DNA of 64,000 bases from Gymnodinialimonas sp. 57CJ19 (GTDB lineage Bacteria > Pseudomonadota > Alphaproteobacteria > Rhodobacterales > Rhodobacteraceae): positions 1,214,001 to 1,278,000 of the forward strand of contig NZ_CP151587.1 of the NCBI RefSeq assembly GCF_038396845.1, given 5' to 3'. The position numbers and the translations under genes are program-made. The notes below the pieces were generated by a model. That model did no database searches. It was given only the letters and a program-made list of their open reading frames with translations, and was not told the DNA's origin. Of the stretch, positions 43,941 to 53,626 are shown piece after piece. The first letter of the stretch is position 1; the number at the start of each line of letters is the position of its first letter.

Positions 43941-45620
43941 ATGGCAATGAACGCAATGGAGGAATTCGAAGCCCTTCTGAACGAAAGCTTCGAAATTGAC
44001 ACGCCCGACGAGGGCTCGGTTGTCAAAGGCAAGGTCATCGCGATTGAAGCGGGCCAGGCCATCATCGACGTCGGCTACAAGATGGAAGGCCGTGTCGAAC
44101 TCAAAGAATTCGCAAATCCCGGTGAAGCGCCCTCGATCGAGGTCGGCGACGAAGTCGAAGTTTACCTTCGCAACGTCGAGAACGCCCGTGGCGAGGCCGT
44201 GCTGTCGCACGAGATGGCCCGCCGTGAGGCCGCTTGGGATCGTCTGGAAAAGGCCTATGCCGCAGAAGAGCGCGTCGAAGGCGCAATCTTTGGCCGCGTA
44301 AAAGGTGGCTTCACCGTAGATCTGGGTGGCGCGGTTGCGTTCTTGCCCGGCTCTCAGGTTGATGTGCGCCCCGTGCGCGATGCGGGCCCTCTGATGGGTC
44401 TCAAGCAGCCGTTCCAGATCCTGAAGATGGACCGTCGCCGTGGCAACATCGTTGTCTCGCGCCGTGCAATCCTGGAAGAGTCCCGCGCCGAGCAGCGCGC
44501 CGAGGTCATCGGCAAGCTGAACGAAGGCGACGTTGTGGACGGCGTAGTCAAGAACATCACCGAGTACGGCGCATTCGTCGACCTGGGCGGTGTGGACGGC
44601 CTGCTGCACGTCACCGACATGGCATGGCGCCGCGTCAACGACCCGAAAGAGATCCTGACCATTGGCGAGACCGTCAAGGTGCAGGTGATCAAGGTCAACA
44701 AAGAGACGCACCGCATCAGCCTTGGCATGAAGCAGCTGCAGGACGATCCATGGGATGCCGTGGCCGCCAAGTACGCACTGGACACCGTGCACACGGGCCG
44801 CGTGACGAACATCACCGACTACGGTGCGTTCGTGGAACTGGAAGCCGGCGTCGAGGGCCTTGTCCACGTCTCCGAGATGTCCTGGACCAAGAAGAACGTG
44901 CATCCGGGCAAGATCGTTTCCACTTCCCAGGAAGTTGAAGTGATGGTGCTGGAGATCGACACTGTGAAGCGTCGCGTCTCGCTTGGCCTCAAGCAGACCC
45001 AGCGCAACCCATGGGAAGTGTTCGCAGAGAGCCACCCCGAGGGCACGCAGGTTGAAGGTGAAGTCAAGAACATCACCGAATTCGGTCTGTTCGTGGGTCT
45101 TGAAGGCGAGATCGACGGCATGGTTCACCTGTCTGACCTGACATGGGAAGGCCGTGGTGAAGACATGATCGGTGAGTTCCGCAAGGGCGACATCGTGAAG
45201 GCCGTCGTCACCGAGGTTGACACCGACAAGGAGCGCATCAGCCTGTCCATCAAGGCAGTTGACGGCGACCCCTTCGGCGAGACCATCGAAGGCGTGAAGC
45301 GCGGCTCCATCATCACCGTTGAAGTGACGGCCATTGAAGAGGGCGGCATCGAGGTGGACTACGAGGGCATGAAGTCCTTCATCCGCCGTTCCGACCTGTC
45401 GCGTGACCGTTCCGAGCAGCGCCCTGAGCGTTTCCAGGTTGGCGACAAGCTGGACGTTCGCGTCACCAACATCGACGCCAAGTCGCGTCGTCTGGGTCTG
45501 TCGATCAAGGCGCGTGAGATCGCGGAAGAGAAAGAGGCCGTGGAACAGTTCGGCTCCTCCGACTCCGGTGCATCGCTTGGCGACATTCTTGGCGCCGCGC
45601 TGAAGCAAGACGACGAGTAA
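43941..45620 (+). CDS. rpsA: 30S ribosomal protein S1
   Basis: A 559-aa protein with six S1 RNA-binding repeats. Examples are GSVVKGKVIAIEAGQAIIDV (first), GDVVDGVVKNITEYGAFVDL (third), THTGRV-type start of the fourth, and QVEGEVKNITEFGLFVGLEG (fifth). It brings mRNA to the 30S subunit. ATG 43941 (MAMNAMEEFEALL) is the family start; the ribosome-binding site is weak, as is usual for rpsA. Confidence 0.96.
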   Translation: MAMNAMEEFEALLNESFEIDTPDEGSVVKGKVIAIEAGQAIIDVGYKMEGRVELKEFANPGEAPSIEVGDEVEVYLRNVENARGEAVLSHEMARREAAWDRLEKAYAAEERVEGAIFGRVKGGFTVDLGGAVAFLPGSQVDVRPVRDAGPLMGLKQPFQILKMDRRRGNIVVSRRAILEESRAEQRAEVIGKLNEGDVVDGVVKNITEYGAFVDLGGVDGLLHVTDMAWRRVNDPKEILTIGETVKVQVIKVNKETHRISLGMKQLQDDPWDAVAAKYALDTVHTGRVTNITDYGAFVELEAGVEGLVHVSEMSWTKKNVHPGKIVSTSQEVEVMVLEIDTVKRRVSLGLKQTQRNPWEVFAESHPEGTQVEGEVKNITEFGLFVGLEGEIDGMVHLSDLTWEGRGEDMIGEFRKGDIVKAVVTEVDTDKERISLSIKAVDGDPFGETIEGVKRGSIITVEVTAIEEGGIEVDYEGMKSFIRRSDLSRDRSEQRPERFQVGDKLDVRVTNIDAKSRRLGLSIKAREIAEEKEAVEQFGSSDSGASLGDILGAALKQDDE

Positions 45621-45642
45621 TCGTTCTGCGATAGAATTGGGA

Positions 45643-45673
45643 AAGGCCCTGCCGGCAACGGCGGGGCCTTTTT
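45643..45673 (+). terminator. Rho-independent terminator after rpsA
   Basis: AAGGCCCTGCCG (45643-45654) pairs with CGGCGGGGCCTT (45659-45670), 12 bp with one G-U pair and the stable loop GCAA, followed by TTT. Confidence 0.85.
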
Positions 45674-45877
45674 CGTTCGCGCGGAGGCTACGACATCTTC
45701 GACGACATCTAAGGAAGCGCGGGCGGGCGCGAACGCTTTCCAACGCGGTTTCGTTCCGCCTTTTTGAAGAAATATATTAGCCGCATTTGGGCGAATTAAT
45801 CGGAACAATGGGCCGGGATGCCCGTTTCTCCAATGCAAGGCGCGGACGAAGCGCGCCGATGAAAAAGGAGAGACAAC

Positions 45878-46726
45878 ATGAAACGTTTTCTTATCACTAC
45901 CGCTGCCGCATCCGTAATGGCTACTGGCGCATTCGCTGACGCCCACTCCGGCCCCTTCTCGGGCGAGGCATTCAATGCAGAGACGAACCTGAACGCCTCC
46001 GAGGTGATCGGCGCACGGGTTTACGTGACCGAGAACGAAACAGGCCCCTTTGTCACTGATGATGGCGAACAAGAGTGGGACGACATCGGTGAGATCAACG
46101 AAATCATCCTGACCCGTGACGGCGACGTACAGTCCGTTATCGTTGGTGTCGGTGGCTTCTTGGGCATCGGTGAGCGTGATGTCGCCGTGAACATGGACCA
46201 GATCCAATTCGTTTCCGATGGTGAAGATTCCGACGAATACTTCCTGGTCGTGAACGCTGCTGTTGCCGATGTGGAGCAGGCGCCCGAGTACGAGCGCACA
46301 GCAATGGCCATGGGCGGCGATGAAGAAATGCATTCCGACATGGACGCAGACGCCGACATGGACGAAGACGCAGACATGATGACAATGGACGATCCTGACC
46401 GTCCTCGGATGGCTCAGCCCGCAATCGAGCGTGACGGCTATGAGACCGTTGGCCGCGATGATCTGACCACAGAAGACCTGACCGGCGCTCGCGTCTACGG
46501 TTCCGGTGATGAAGATGTGGGTGAAGTCAGCGAGCTGCTGCTGAGCGACGACGGTACACTGGAACGTGCCGTGCTGGATATCGGCGGCTTCCTCGGCCTG
46601 GGTGAGCATTCGATCGCTGTGACCTTTGACGAACTGCAAATCGTACGCGGTGAAGGCGGCGACGTGCGGGTCTACATCGACAGCACGCAAGAAGCGCTTG
46701 AAGCACAGCCTGCATACGAAGGCTAA
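45878..46726 (+). CDS. Exported protein with two PRC-barrel domains
   Basis: A 282-aa acidic protein with a signal peptide (MKRFLITTAAASVMATGAFA). Two PRC-barrel-like halves cover about residues 36-130 and 190-275; both contain GxxVGEI-type starts and VVGVGGFLGIGERDVAVN or VLDIGGFLGLGEHSIAVT. Between them lies a Met/Asp-rich stretch near 145-175 (MHSDMDADADMDEDADMM). ATG 45878 follows AAGGAG. The role is unknown; similar proteins are often abundant envelope proteins in this group. Confidence 0.85.
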   Translation: MKRFLITTAAASVMATGAFADAHSGPFSGEAFNAETNLNASEVIGARVYVTENETGPFVTDDGEQEWDDIGEINEIILTRDGDVQSVIVGVGGFLGIGERDVAVNMDQIQFVSDGEDSDEYFLVVNAAVADVEQAPEYERTAMAMGGDEEMHSDMDADADMDEDADMMTMDDPDRPRMAQPAIERDGYETVGRDDLTTEDLTGARVYGSGDEDVGEVSELLLSDDGTLERAVLDIGGFLGLGEHSIAVTFDELQIVRGEGGDVRVYIDSTQEALEAQPAYEG

Positions 46727-46767
46727 CCTACGCGACTGACGCTGCTAACGCGTCTGTATATTGATAG

Positions 46768-46801
46768 CGCCGCCACTGGGCTTTCCCGGTGGCGGCGTTT
46801 T
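46768..46801 (+). terminator. Rho-independent terminator after the PRC-barrel gene
   Basis: A 13-bp stem (46768-46780 with 46785-46797), one G-U pair, loop CTTT, followed by TTTT. Confidence 0.85.
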
Positions 46802-47196
46802 CGCGTGCGCCAAGGGGGTAAAGGCGCGGGCTAGGCGCTGAGACCGGATATCAGTGCGGGTCCGGCCTCTGCCACGCTTTGGACAGGCCACGCCCGGGAA
46901 TGGTGGCGGGGGCTTTAAGCGTTTCTGCAAGGGCTTTTGCGTCCTCCATCACCTGTCATGTTCTCCGCTTCACATGCGGCAAGAACCGTACTCAAGTTTG
47001 GCGACTGGGTAGCGGAAAAGGCATCGCGGTGCTGCCCGAATGAGGGAGCCATCGCGGATGCGCCGAGGCACGTTTTAATGACAACTCCTGGCACAGATCA
47101 GGTCGCACCCCCGTCCGCTTCGGGAGCCTTCGTTTCCGAGCAGCATGGATCACCCCTCACTAGCTTCAATTCAGCAAAGCGCCCTGCCAGGCACAC
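46802..47196. other. Gene-free region between the PRC-barrel and DUF4394 genes
   Basis: About 400 bases lie between the terminators of two converging genes. No frame has a convincing start, ribosome-binding site or family motif, and no tRNA-like structure was found. It may be remnant sequence. Confidence 0.4.
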
Positions 47197-47226
47197 AAAA
47201 AAGACCCCGACGCAGGTGCGCCGGGG
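47197..47226 (-). terminator. Rho-independent terminator of the DUF4394 gene
   Basis: On the minus strand CCCCGGCGCA and TGCGTCGGGG form a 10-bp stem with one G-U pair and a 2-base centre. It is followed by TC and six T residues. Confidence 0.8.
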
Positions 47227-47265
47227 CCAGTGAGGAGAGGTCCTCCCTGCGGGAAGGGGCAGGAA

Positions 47266-48117
47266 TTACATGCCCATGGAGACAGCGAAGCCGCGCAGGC
47301 CGCCCATCGGCAGTTCAGCAAGGGCCGTAGCCGCGCCAGATTCCAGGTCGATGGCGTAAAGACCGCTCATGTCCGAGCCTTCCATTTGCAAGATCGCAAA
47401 CGCCGCGTCCGAGCCTTCTTCCGGGGATACGATGTCAAACCCGCCCGCAGCGGCCAAATCCACGGCCTCACCGTCAACGGTGATCGGGGCGACAGTGGCC
47501 AAGGTGCCGGCGTTGTTGGCGATCGAGATCAGGGCGTCGGTTGCGGCGTCGATCCCGTATTGGAACGTGCTCTCCGCCGTCATGCCGTTGATCGCGTTGG
47601 TATAAGCGTTGGCAAAGACCATCGGCGTTGTGCCCTCATTGGCATCGCCCTCAGCATAGGCCAGATCGGTCACGCGGATCACCGTGTTGGCGCGTTCATC
47701 GTTGTCGCCAAAGCCTGCGGGGAAATACACGAGGTTGTCGCCAGCGGAAGACACGGCGCGCACGGCGTCGATGCCGTTGTTGAAGTCAAACGCGGTAAAT
47801 GCGCCATCGGCGATCATCGCGCCGTCGCCATAGGCGGCCTCAACATCTGTCAACGCGCCCGAGGTCGTGTCGATCACGTAGATCGCGTCGTTGGTGTAGC
47901 CCAGAAGCTCACCCGTGACGGGGCGCCATGCGATGCCGTCGATCTCGTTGGCCAGATCGAAGCTTTGCACTTCGCCGGGGGCGGCGATGGAGCCCATGAC
48001 ATGCAAGGTCAAGCCGTCAGCGGCCAAAGCGTAGCCAGAATTGCCAGCGTGGCCATCGGCAAAAGCAGGGGCGGTGGCAAGGGCGAGGGCGGAAGCGGCG
48101 GTCAATGTGCGAAGCAT
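47266..48117 (-). CDS. DUF4394 domain-containing exported protein
   Basis: A 283-aa protein with a signal peptide ending APAFADG. The rest is a DUF4394 beta-propeller-like domain: EIDGIAWRPVTGELLGYTND, DFNNGIDAVRAVSSAGDNL, and LYAIDLESGAATALAELPMG. It is probably periplasmic or extracellular, with unknown function. AAAGGA precedes the start at 48117. It diverges from the metallo-hydrolase gene. Confidence 0.85.
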   Translation of the reverse strand: MLRTLTAASALALATAPAFADGHAGNSGYALAADGLTLHVMGSIAAPGEVQSFDLANEIDGIAWRPVTGELLGYTNDAIYVIDTTSGALTDVEAAYGDGAMIADGAFTAFDFNNGIDAVRAVSSAGDNLVYFPAGFGDNDERANTVIRVTDLAYAEGDANEGTTPMVFANAYTNAINGMTAESTFQYGIDAATDALISIANNAGTLATVAPITVDGEAVDLAAAGGFDIVSPEEGSDAAFAILQMEGSDMSGLYAIDLESGAATALAELPMGGLRGFAVSMGM

Positions 48118-48255
48118 GTGTCTGTCCTTTATGTCATCAGGCTCGGCCCCGTCAGAAGCCGGTTACGCTTGAAGCCACGTGGGACCGCGCCAAAAAGTTT
48201 CACTCGCGGGCAAAAAATGCGAGGTTATGGGCGAGCAGCGGGAAAGGGCGCAGAA

Positions 48256-49104
48256 ATGTTGTGTAAAATCGGTGAGGTAGAGGTCTGGCGCATTCTTGAG
48301 ATGAATGGCCCTTTCCGGGAAGCAACACGCCTTTTCCCCAATGCAGGCCCCGATGTGGCGCAGCTGATGGAGGCCGAGGCCCCCGGCGTGATCGAGCCTG
48401 CAACGGGCTGTGTGATCCTGCCCGTGCAAGGCTTCCTTCTGAAAACCCGCGATCATGTGGTGCTGGTGGATGCCTGTGTTGGCAACCACAAATCCGTGCC
48501 CAGTGTGGCGGATTGGAACCAGCGCGATGATGGCCGCTTTATGGCGGCTTTGACGGCGGCGGGGGTAAGCCCTGCGGATGTGGATTACGTCTTTTGCACC
48601 CACCTGCATATTGACCACATCGGCTGGAACACGCGGTTGGAAGATGGCCGTTGGGTGCCCACCTTCCCCAAGGCGCGTTACCTCTTTCCCGCCGCCGACC
48701 TCAAGATGCTGCACGAGAACCCGCACCCGATGTATGATGAGAGCATTCACCCCGTAGTGGAAGCCGGACAGGCCGAGGAAGTCGGCCCGGATCATGGTAT
48801 CGGTGACGCGATCACCCTCATCCCCACGCCGGGCCATACGCCCGGTCATGTCAGCGTGCGTATCCACTCTCAGGGGGCAGAGGCAGTGATAACCGGCGAT
48901 GCAATCCATACCACGCCGCAGTGTTGCTACCCCGATTGGCATTTCGTCTATGACGCCGATGCTGAACAGGCCGTGGCATCGCGCAGGCACCTGTTGGAAA
49001 CGGTCACCGACAGCGGCGCACGGGTGTTGGGGACGCATTTTCTGATGCCATCGCTTGGGCGCATTCGGGCTAAGGGTGACGCCTTTGAATGGGTGCCGGA
49101 TTAG
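48256..49104 (+). CDS. Metallo-beta-lactamase-fold hydrolase
   Basis: A 282-aa metallo-hydrolase. The zinc site is CTHLHIDHIGWN near residue 114, with PTPGHTPGHVSV near 195 and the Asp in VITGDAIHTT. LVDACVGNHKS near 75 recalls the quorum-quenching-lactonase and alkylsulfatase-like subgroups, but the substrate cannot be named. ATG 48256 follows AAGGG by about 7 bases. The frame is open for 342 codons upstream, where it overlaps the DUF4394 gene, which is why the shorter start is taken. Confidence 0.87.
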   Translation: MLCKIGEVEVWRILEMNGPFREATRLFPNAGPDVAQLMEAEAPGVIEPATGCVILPVQGFLLKTRDHVVLVDACVGNHKSVPSVADWNQRDDGRFMAALTAAGVSPADVDYVFCTHLHIDHIGWNTRLEDGRWVPTFPKARYLFPAADLKMLHENPHPMYDESIHPVVEAGQAEEVGPDHGIGDAITLIPTPGHTPGHVSVRIHSQGAEAVITGDAIHTTPQCCYPDWHFVYDADAEQAVASRRHLLETVTDSGARVLGTHFLMPSLGRIRAKGDAFEWVPD

Positions 49105-49195
49105 GCATTGTCGCACGGCCCTGCCGGGTTGTGCGCTTGGCGAAACTCGGATAGCCAGCGCGGCCTTGTCTCCCCCCTCGCGTTGAAGGCCCGCC

Positions 49196-50437
49196 GTGAC
49201 CCATCCAGATACCCTTGCCGTTGACTTCGGCACCTCGAACTCTGCCGCGGCGCTGTTGCACGATGGCGCGATCGTGCGGATTGATGTGGAGCCGGGCGAA
49301 GCGACCCTGCCCACCGCCGTCTTCTTTCCCGCCGATGGTGGCGAGATGCAGATCGGCAGCCAAGCCGCGCAATCGCTGATCGAGGGCGAAGAGGGCCGCT
49401 ATATGCGGGCGCTCAAAAGCATCCTTGGCGTGCCCTTGGTCCACGAGACGCGGCTAATCAGCGGGCGCAGGCGGGCGGTGACGGACGTGATTACCGCCTT
49501 CCTCACGGTTCTGCGCACCAAGGCCGAGACGCAGACAGGCCGTTCGATCACCCGTGCCCTGTCGGGCCGGCCCGTGCGGTTCCACAGCGACCACCCGGAA
49601 AGGGACACGCAGGCCGAGAAGGACCTGCGCGGCTGCTACACCGCCGCGGGCTTCACCCATGTGGATTTTCTGGCCGAACCCGAAGCCGCTGCGATTTCGT
49701 GTCAGGCGATGGGGGCCGCGGATGGCTTGGGCCTGATCGTGGACATCGGCGGCGGCACCTCGGATTTCTCGGTGTTTCGCAACGGTGCGAGCGGGCCGGA
49801 TATCCTTGCCAGCCACGGTATCCGCCTTGGCGGGACGGATTTTGACCATGCGGTCTCCATGGCCCATGCGATGCCGGTTCTGGGCCTTGGCGGGCAGTTG
49901 CGCCGCACCATGGGCGCGGGTCTTCTGCCGGTGCCCCGAGCGCCTTATGTGGAGCTGTCCACCTGGGCGAAAATCCCGTTCCTCTATACCCAAGACACCC
50001 GCCGCATGGTTGCCGACATGGTGCGCCACGCGGTTGACCGCCCGGCGATGGAACGCTTTGCCGAGGTGTTGGAACTGGAATTGGGCCATGAGCTGGCCTT
50101 CGCGGTCGAGCGCGGCAAGATCGCCGCGAACAATGGCGAGGGCAGCGCGGCAATTGATATGGGGGCGCTGCAACGGGGCCTGAAGATCGCTTTGGCCGTC
50201 GACGATCTGAACCGCGATCTGGCCCCGACAAGGACCGAGCTACGTGCCGCCATGGCCGAGACCTTGACCCAAGCAGGCATCAGCGGCATCGATGTGGGCC
50301 GGATCATCCTTGTGGGTGGCTCCAGCCTGATGGGGTTCATCGCCGATGAGGCACAGGCCATCTGCCCGCAGGCGGAAGTCCTGCGGTCCAACGCATTTAC
50401 CGCCGTTGTGGACGGTCTGGCGCTGGCCACCGCCTAG
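49196..50437 (+). CDS. Hsp70-family protein (YegD-like)
   Basis: A 413-aa actin-fold ATPase containing only the nucleotide-binding domain. Phosphate-1 motif AVDFGTSNSAAAL (residues 8-20), phosphate-2 IVDIGGGTSDFSVF near 182, and adenosine motif ILVGGSSLMGFI near 365. The substrate-binding domain of DnaK is missing, as in YegD. GTG 49196 follows GAAGG. It may be cotranscribed with the preceding metallo-hydrolase. Confidence 0.87.
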   Translation: MTHPDTLAVDFGTSNSAAALLHDGAIVRIDVEPGEATLPTAVFFPADGGEMQIGSQAAQSLIEGEEGRYMRALKSILGVPLVHETRLISGRRRAVTDVITAFLTVLRTKAETQTGRSITRALSGRPVRFHSDHPERDTQAEKDLRGCYTAAGFTHVDFLAEPEAAAISCQAMGAADGLGLIVDIGGGTSDFSVFRNGASGPDILASHGIRLGGTDFDHAVSMAHAMPVLGLGGQLRRTMGAGLLPVPRAPYVELSTWAKIPFLYTQDTRRMVADMVRHAVDRPAMERFAEVLELELGHELAFAVERGKIAANNGEGSAAIDMGALQRGLKIALAVDDLNRDLAPTRTELRAAMAETLTQAGISGIDVGRIILVGGSSLMGFIADEAQAICPQAEVLRSNAFTAVVDGLALATA

Positions 50438-50560
50438 GGGTTGCCCCTCATTGTCGCAGGGGCTTTGCCTTTTCGGATATCCGCTTTATCTTAATTTCAG
50501 AAATTACTGAAATGACGGTATTACCTCGGAAATGCCGGATATGCGCGAACAGGATGGCCT

Positions 50561-51115
50561 ATGAACCTTACAAATCTACAGCAGGAGTTTGTTCTGCATT
50601 TCGGCGAGATGGGCAGCCGGTGGGGGATCAACCGCACCGTGGGGCAGATTTATGCGCTGTTGTTCCTGTCCTCGGACCCGCTGAACGCCGAGCAGATCAC
50701 CGAAGGGCTGGGGGTCAGCCGCTCCAACACCTCGATGGGGTTGAAAGAGCTTCAGGCATGGGGCCTCGTACGCCTGCGCCACATCCCCGACGATCGCCGA
50801 GACTATTTCACCACGCCCGAAGACCTGTGGGAAATCACCCGTATCCTCATCGCCGAACGCAAGAAGCGAGAGATTGACCCGACGCTGACCAAGCTGCGAG
50901 AGTTGGAAATGGCCGGCCCCGCAGGCGATGACTATGCCGAGGCCCGCATCGGCGAGTTGCGCGAAATGATCGAGCTGATGACTGGCTTCTACGACGATAT
51001 GGAGAAGCTGGAGACAGAGCGTTTGGTCAAGATGATGACCCTTGGCAGCAAAATCGCGGGCGTGATCGACAAGGCCGGGGGCGTGTTCCCCACATTCACA
51101 AAACGGAAGGTGTAG
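50561..51115 (+). CDS. GbsR/MarR-family transcriptional regulator
   Basis: A 184-aa winged-helix protein of the GbsR group. NRTVGQIYALLFLSSDPLNA, ITEGLGVSRSNTSMGLKELQ (recognition helix) and DDRRDYFTTPEDLWEI are visible, with a C-terminal dimerisation helix. It ends 3 bases before cydA, so it should be cotranscribed and probably controls the bd oxidase. AGGA precedes ATG 50561. Confidence 0.9.
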   Translation: MNLTNLQQEFVLHFGEMGSRWGINRTVGQIYALLFLSSDPLNAEQITEGLGVSRSNTSMGLKELQAWGLVRLRHIPDDRRDYFTTPEDLWEITRILIAERKKREIDPTLTKLRELEMAGPAGDDYAEARIGELREMIELMTGFYDDMEKLETERLVKMMTLGSKIAGVIDKAGGVFPTFTKRKV

Positions 51116-51118
51116 ACG

Positions 51119-52570
51119 ATGGAAGCGTTAGACACTTTGATCTTCAGCCGCATTCAGTTTGCGGCCAACATCTCGTTCCACATCCTGTTTCCCACGATCA
51201 CCATCGCTCTTGGGTGGGTGCTGTTGTTCTTCCGGGTGCGTTTTGCGCAGACCGGGGATCAGAAGTGGATGAACATCTATCGGTTCTGGGTGAAGGTCTT
51301 TGCCCTGTCGTTCGCTATGGGCGTGGTCAGTGGCATCACCATGTCGTTCCAATTCGGCACCAACTGGCCGGGGTTCATGGAGACCGTGGGCAACATCGCA
51401 GGCCCGCTTCTGGCTTACGAGATCCTGACGGCCTTTTTCCTTGAGGCCGCTTTCGTGGGCATCATGCTGTTTGGCTTTTCCCGCGTGCCCGGGTGGCTGC
51501 ACATATTGGCGACCTTCCTTGTGGCGTTCGGGACAACGGTTTCGGCGTTCTGGATTATCGTGCTGAATTCGTGGATGCACACGCCGCAAGGGTACGAGAT
51601 GATCGACGGCGTGGCCCATGCCACCGACTGGTGGGCGATTATCTTCAACCCGTCCATGCCGTATCGGTTCTTCCACATGCTGCTGGCCTCGGGCCTGACG
51701 GTGGCGTTTCTGGTCGCCGGGGTCTCGGCGTTCCGGTGGCTGTTGGGGGATCGGTCCCGCGATGTGCGCACGGCGCTGAAAGTTGGCGTCTGCATCGGCG
51801 CGCTGCTGATCCCGGTGCAGATCTTCGTGGGCGATACCCATGGGTTGAACACGCTGGAGCATCAGCCCCAGAAGATCGCCGCAATGGAAGGGATCTGGGA
51901 AACCGGGCCGCATCAACCGTTGCTTCTGTTTGCCATTCCTGATGAGGCGGCGCGGACCAACCATTTCGAGGTGGCGGTCCCAAATGTGGCCTCCATCATC
52001 CTGACCCACCATGCCGATGGAGTCTTGCAGGGCCTGAACGACTTTGTGGCCGAAGATGGCACGCCGATGCATCCCCCCGTCTTCCCGGTGTTCTGGAGCT
52101 TCCGGGTCATGGTGGGCACCGGGCTGGCAATGCTGTTGGTGTCATGGGCCACGATGTTTTTGATGTGGAAACGCCGCCGGATGCATGTGGACGCAGAGGC
52201 GGGCCATTGGCTGGCCGTGGAAGGCCTGCCCAAGCCCTTCTTCTGGGTCCTGGCCCCGATGGCCTTCAGCGGGTGGGTGGCCACCCTTGCGGGCTGGTAT
52301 ACGACCGAGATCGGCCGCCAGCCGTGGTTGGTGCAGGGGATCATGACCACGGATATGGCCGTGGCCGACGTGCCCGCGCCGATGGTGGCAAGCACGCTGG
52401 TGGGCTACCTTGTGGTCTATGGCTTGCTGCTCATGGCCTACATTTCGGTGATCGCGTACCTCGCGCGGAAAGCAGCACGGGGCGAGGATGGCCGCGCCAA
52501 TGACATGAGCCATTCCGGCAAGGCGCAGGTTGAAGCTCTGACCGGAGAGGAGCACATCCATGTTGCCTGA
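51119..52570 (+). CDS. cydA: Cytochrome bd-type ubiquinol oxidase subunit I
   Basis: A 483-aa haem-carrying subunit with about nine helices. The haem ligand His of helix 1 lies in ISFHILFPTITIALG; the quinol loop includes EHQPQKIAAMEGIWETG; TEIGRQPWLVQGIM is the GRQPW motif. The short Q-loop and length below 500 place it with the cyanide-insensitive (CIO) branch. GGAAGG precedes ATG 51119. Confidence 0.93.
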   Translation: MEALDTLIFSRIQFAANISFHILFPTITIALGWVLLFFRVRFAQTGDQKWMNIYRFWVKVFALSFAMGVVSGITMSFQFGTNWPGFMETVGNIAGPLLAYEILTAFFLEAAFVGIMLFGFSRVPGWLHILATFLVAFGTTVSAFWIIVLNSWMHTPQGYEMIDGVAHATDWWAIIFNPSMPYRFFHMLLASGLTVAFLVAGVSAFRWLLGDRSRDVRTALKVGVCIGALLIPVQIFVGDTHGLNTLEHQPQKIAAMEGIWETGPHQPLLLFAIPDEAARTNHFEVAVPNVASIILTHHADGVLQGLNDFVAEDGTPMHPPVFPVFWSFRVMVGTGLAMLLVSWATMFLMWKRRRMHVDAEAGHWLAVEGLPKPFFWVLAPMAFSGWVATLAGWYTTEIGRQPWLVQGIMTTDMAVADVPAPMVASTLVGYLVVYGLLLMAYISVIAYLARKAARGEDGRANDMSHSGKAQVEALTGEEHIHVA

Positions 52571-53573
52571 TTTCGCAAACCCCGCCGACTGGTTGCCCTG
52601 GGCTTTTGCCTCTCTCATGGGGTTCTCGATCCTTGTCTATGTGGTCTTGGACGGGTTCGATCTGGGGGTGGGGATCTTGTTCCCCTTTGCCGAGGATGCC
52701 GAGAAGGACCGGATGATCGGCTCTATCGGGCCGTTCTGGGACGCGAACGAGACATGGTTGGTCCTGGCCGTGGGCCTTTTGCTGGTAGCCTTTCCGACCG
52801 CCCATGGGATGATCCTTTCGGCGCTGTATCTGCCGGTGTTTGTCATGCTGATCGGCCTGATCCTGCGCGGCGTGGCGTTCGAGTTCCGAGCCAAGGCCCA
52901 CGCGCGGCACAAGAGCCTGTGGAACCGGCTGTTCCTGGTGGGTTCAACCCTGACGGCGTTGAGCCAGGGGTTCATGTTGGGCCTTTATGTGATGGGGTTG
53001 CAGCAGACATGGGCGACTTATGCCTTCGCGGCGCTGACGGCTGTATTCCTGACGGTCGGCTATAGCTTCATCGGGGCATGCTGGTTGATCCTCAAGACCG
53101 AAGCGGACTTGCAGGGGAAGGCCGTGAAATGGGCACGGCAGAGCCTGTGGGGCGTGGTTCTGGGCATCGGCGCAGTGTCCTTGGCGACGCCTCTGGTGTC
53201 GGCCCGGATCTGGGAGCGTTGGTTACAGTTCCCCGAGGCCCTTTGGCTGGCCCCGATCCCGGTGATCTCGGGGCTATTGGTGCTGTGGCTATGGCGGATG
53301 GTCCGGGTGATGCCGTTCGAGGGCGACGCGCGGTCGTGGCAACCCTTCGCGGTGGCCACGGGGCTGTTCGCGCTGGCCTACGTGGGGTTGGCGTATTCGT
53401 TCTACCCCTACGTGGTGCCGGAAAGGTTGACGATCTACGAGGCCGCAGCGGCGCCGGAGAGCCTGCTGATCATTCTGGTGGGGGCGTGCTTCGTGGTGCC
53501 TGTGATCGCGGGCTATTCGGTATTGGCCTACGTTATCTTCCGCGGCAAAGCGACGGCCCTGCGCTACGACTAA
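52560..53573 (+). CDS. cydB: Cytochrome bd-type ubiquinol oxidase subunit II
   Basis: A 337-aa membrane subunit. VLDGFDLGVGILFPF near residue 30, GPFWDANETWLVLAVG near 57 and RGVAFEFRAKAH near 105 are CydB motifs. Its ATG overlaps the end of cydA by 11 bases, and GGAGAGGA inside cydA is the ribosome-binding site. No cydX-like small gene follows. Confidence 0.94.
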   Translation: MLPDFANPADWLPWAFASLMGFSILVYVVLDGFDLGVGILFPFAEDAEKDRMIGSIGPFWDANETWLVLAVGLLLVAFPTAHGMILSALYLPVFVMLIGLILRGVAFEFRAKAHARHKSLWNRLFLVGSTLTALSQGFMLGLYVMGLQQTWATYAFAALTAVFLTVGYSFIGACWLILKTEADLQGKAVKWARQSLWGVVLGIGAVSLATPLVSARIWERWLQFPEALWLAPIPVISGLLVLWLWRMVRVMPFEGDARSWQPFAVATGLFALAYVGLAYSFYPYVVPERLTIYEAAAAPESLLIILVGACFVVPVIAGYSVLAYVIFRGKATALRYD

Positions 53574-53626
53574 GGCTGTGGCGCAGTCAAAATGTGCGGC
53601 TGCGCCGCGTTGTATTTTGAAAGGGG

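Noticed and set aside
43818-45743. 641-codon minus-strand open frame opposite rpsA
   Set aside because: Antisense shadow that owes its length to the strong codon bias and repeats of rpsA.
46745-47265. Possible tRNA or small RNA in the gap before DUF4394
   Set aside because: No TTCGA-type T-loop, acceptor pairing or anticodon stem was found.
47230-48255. Long plus-strand open frame in front of the metallo-hydrolase
   Set aside because: It is the shadow of the DUF4394 gene, which has a signal peptide and family motifs on the other strand.
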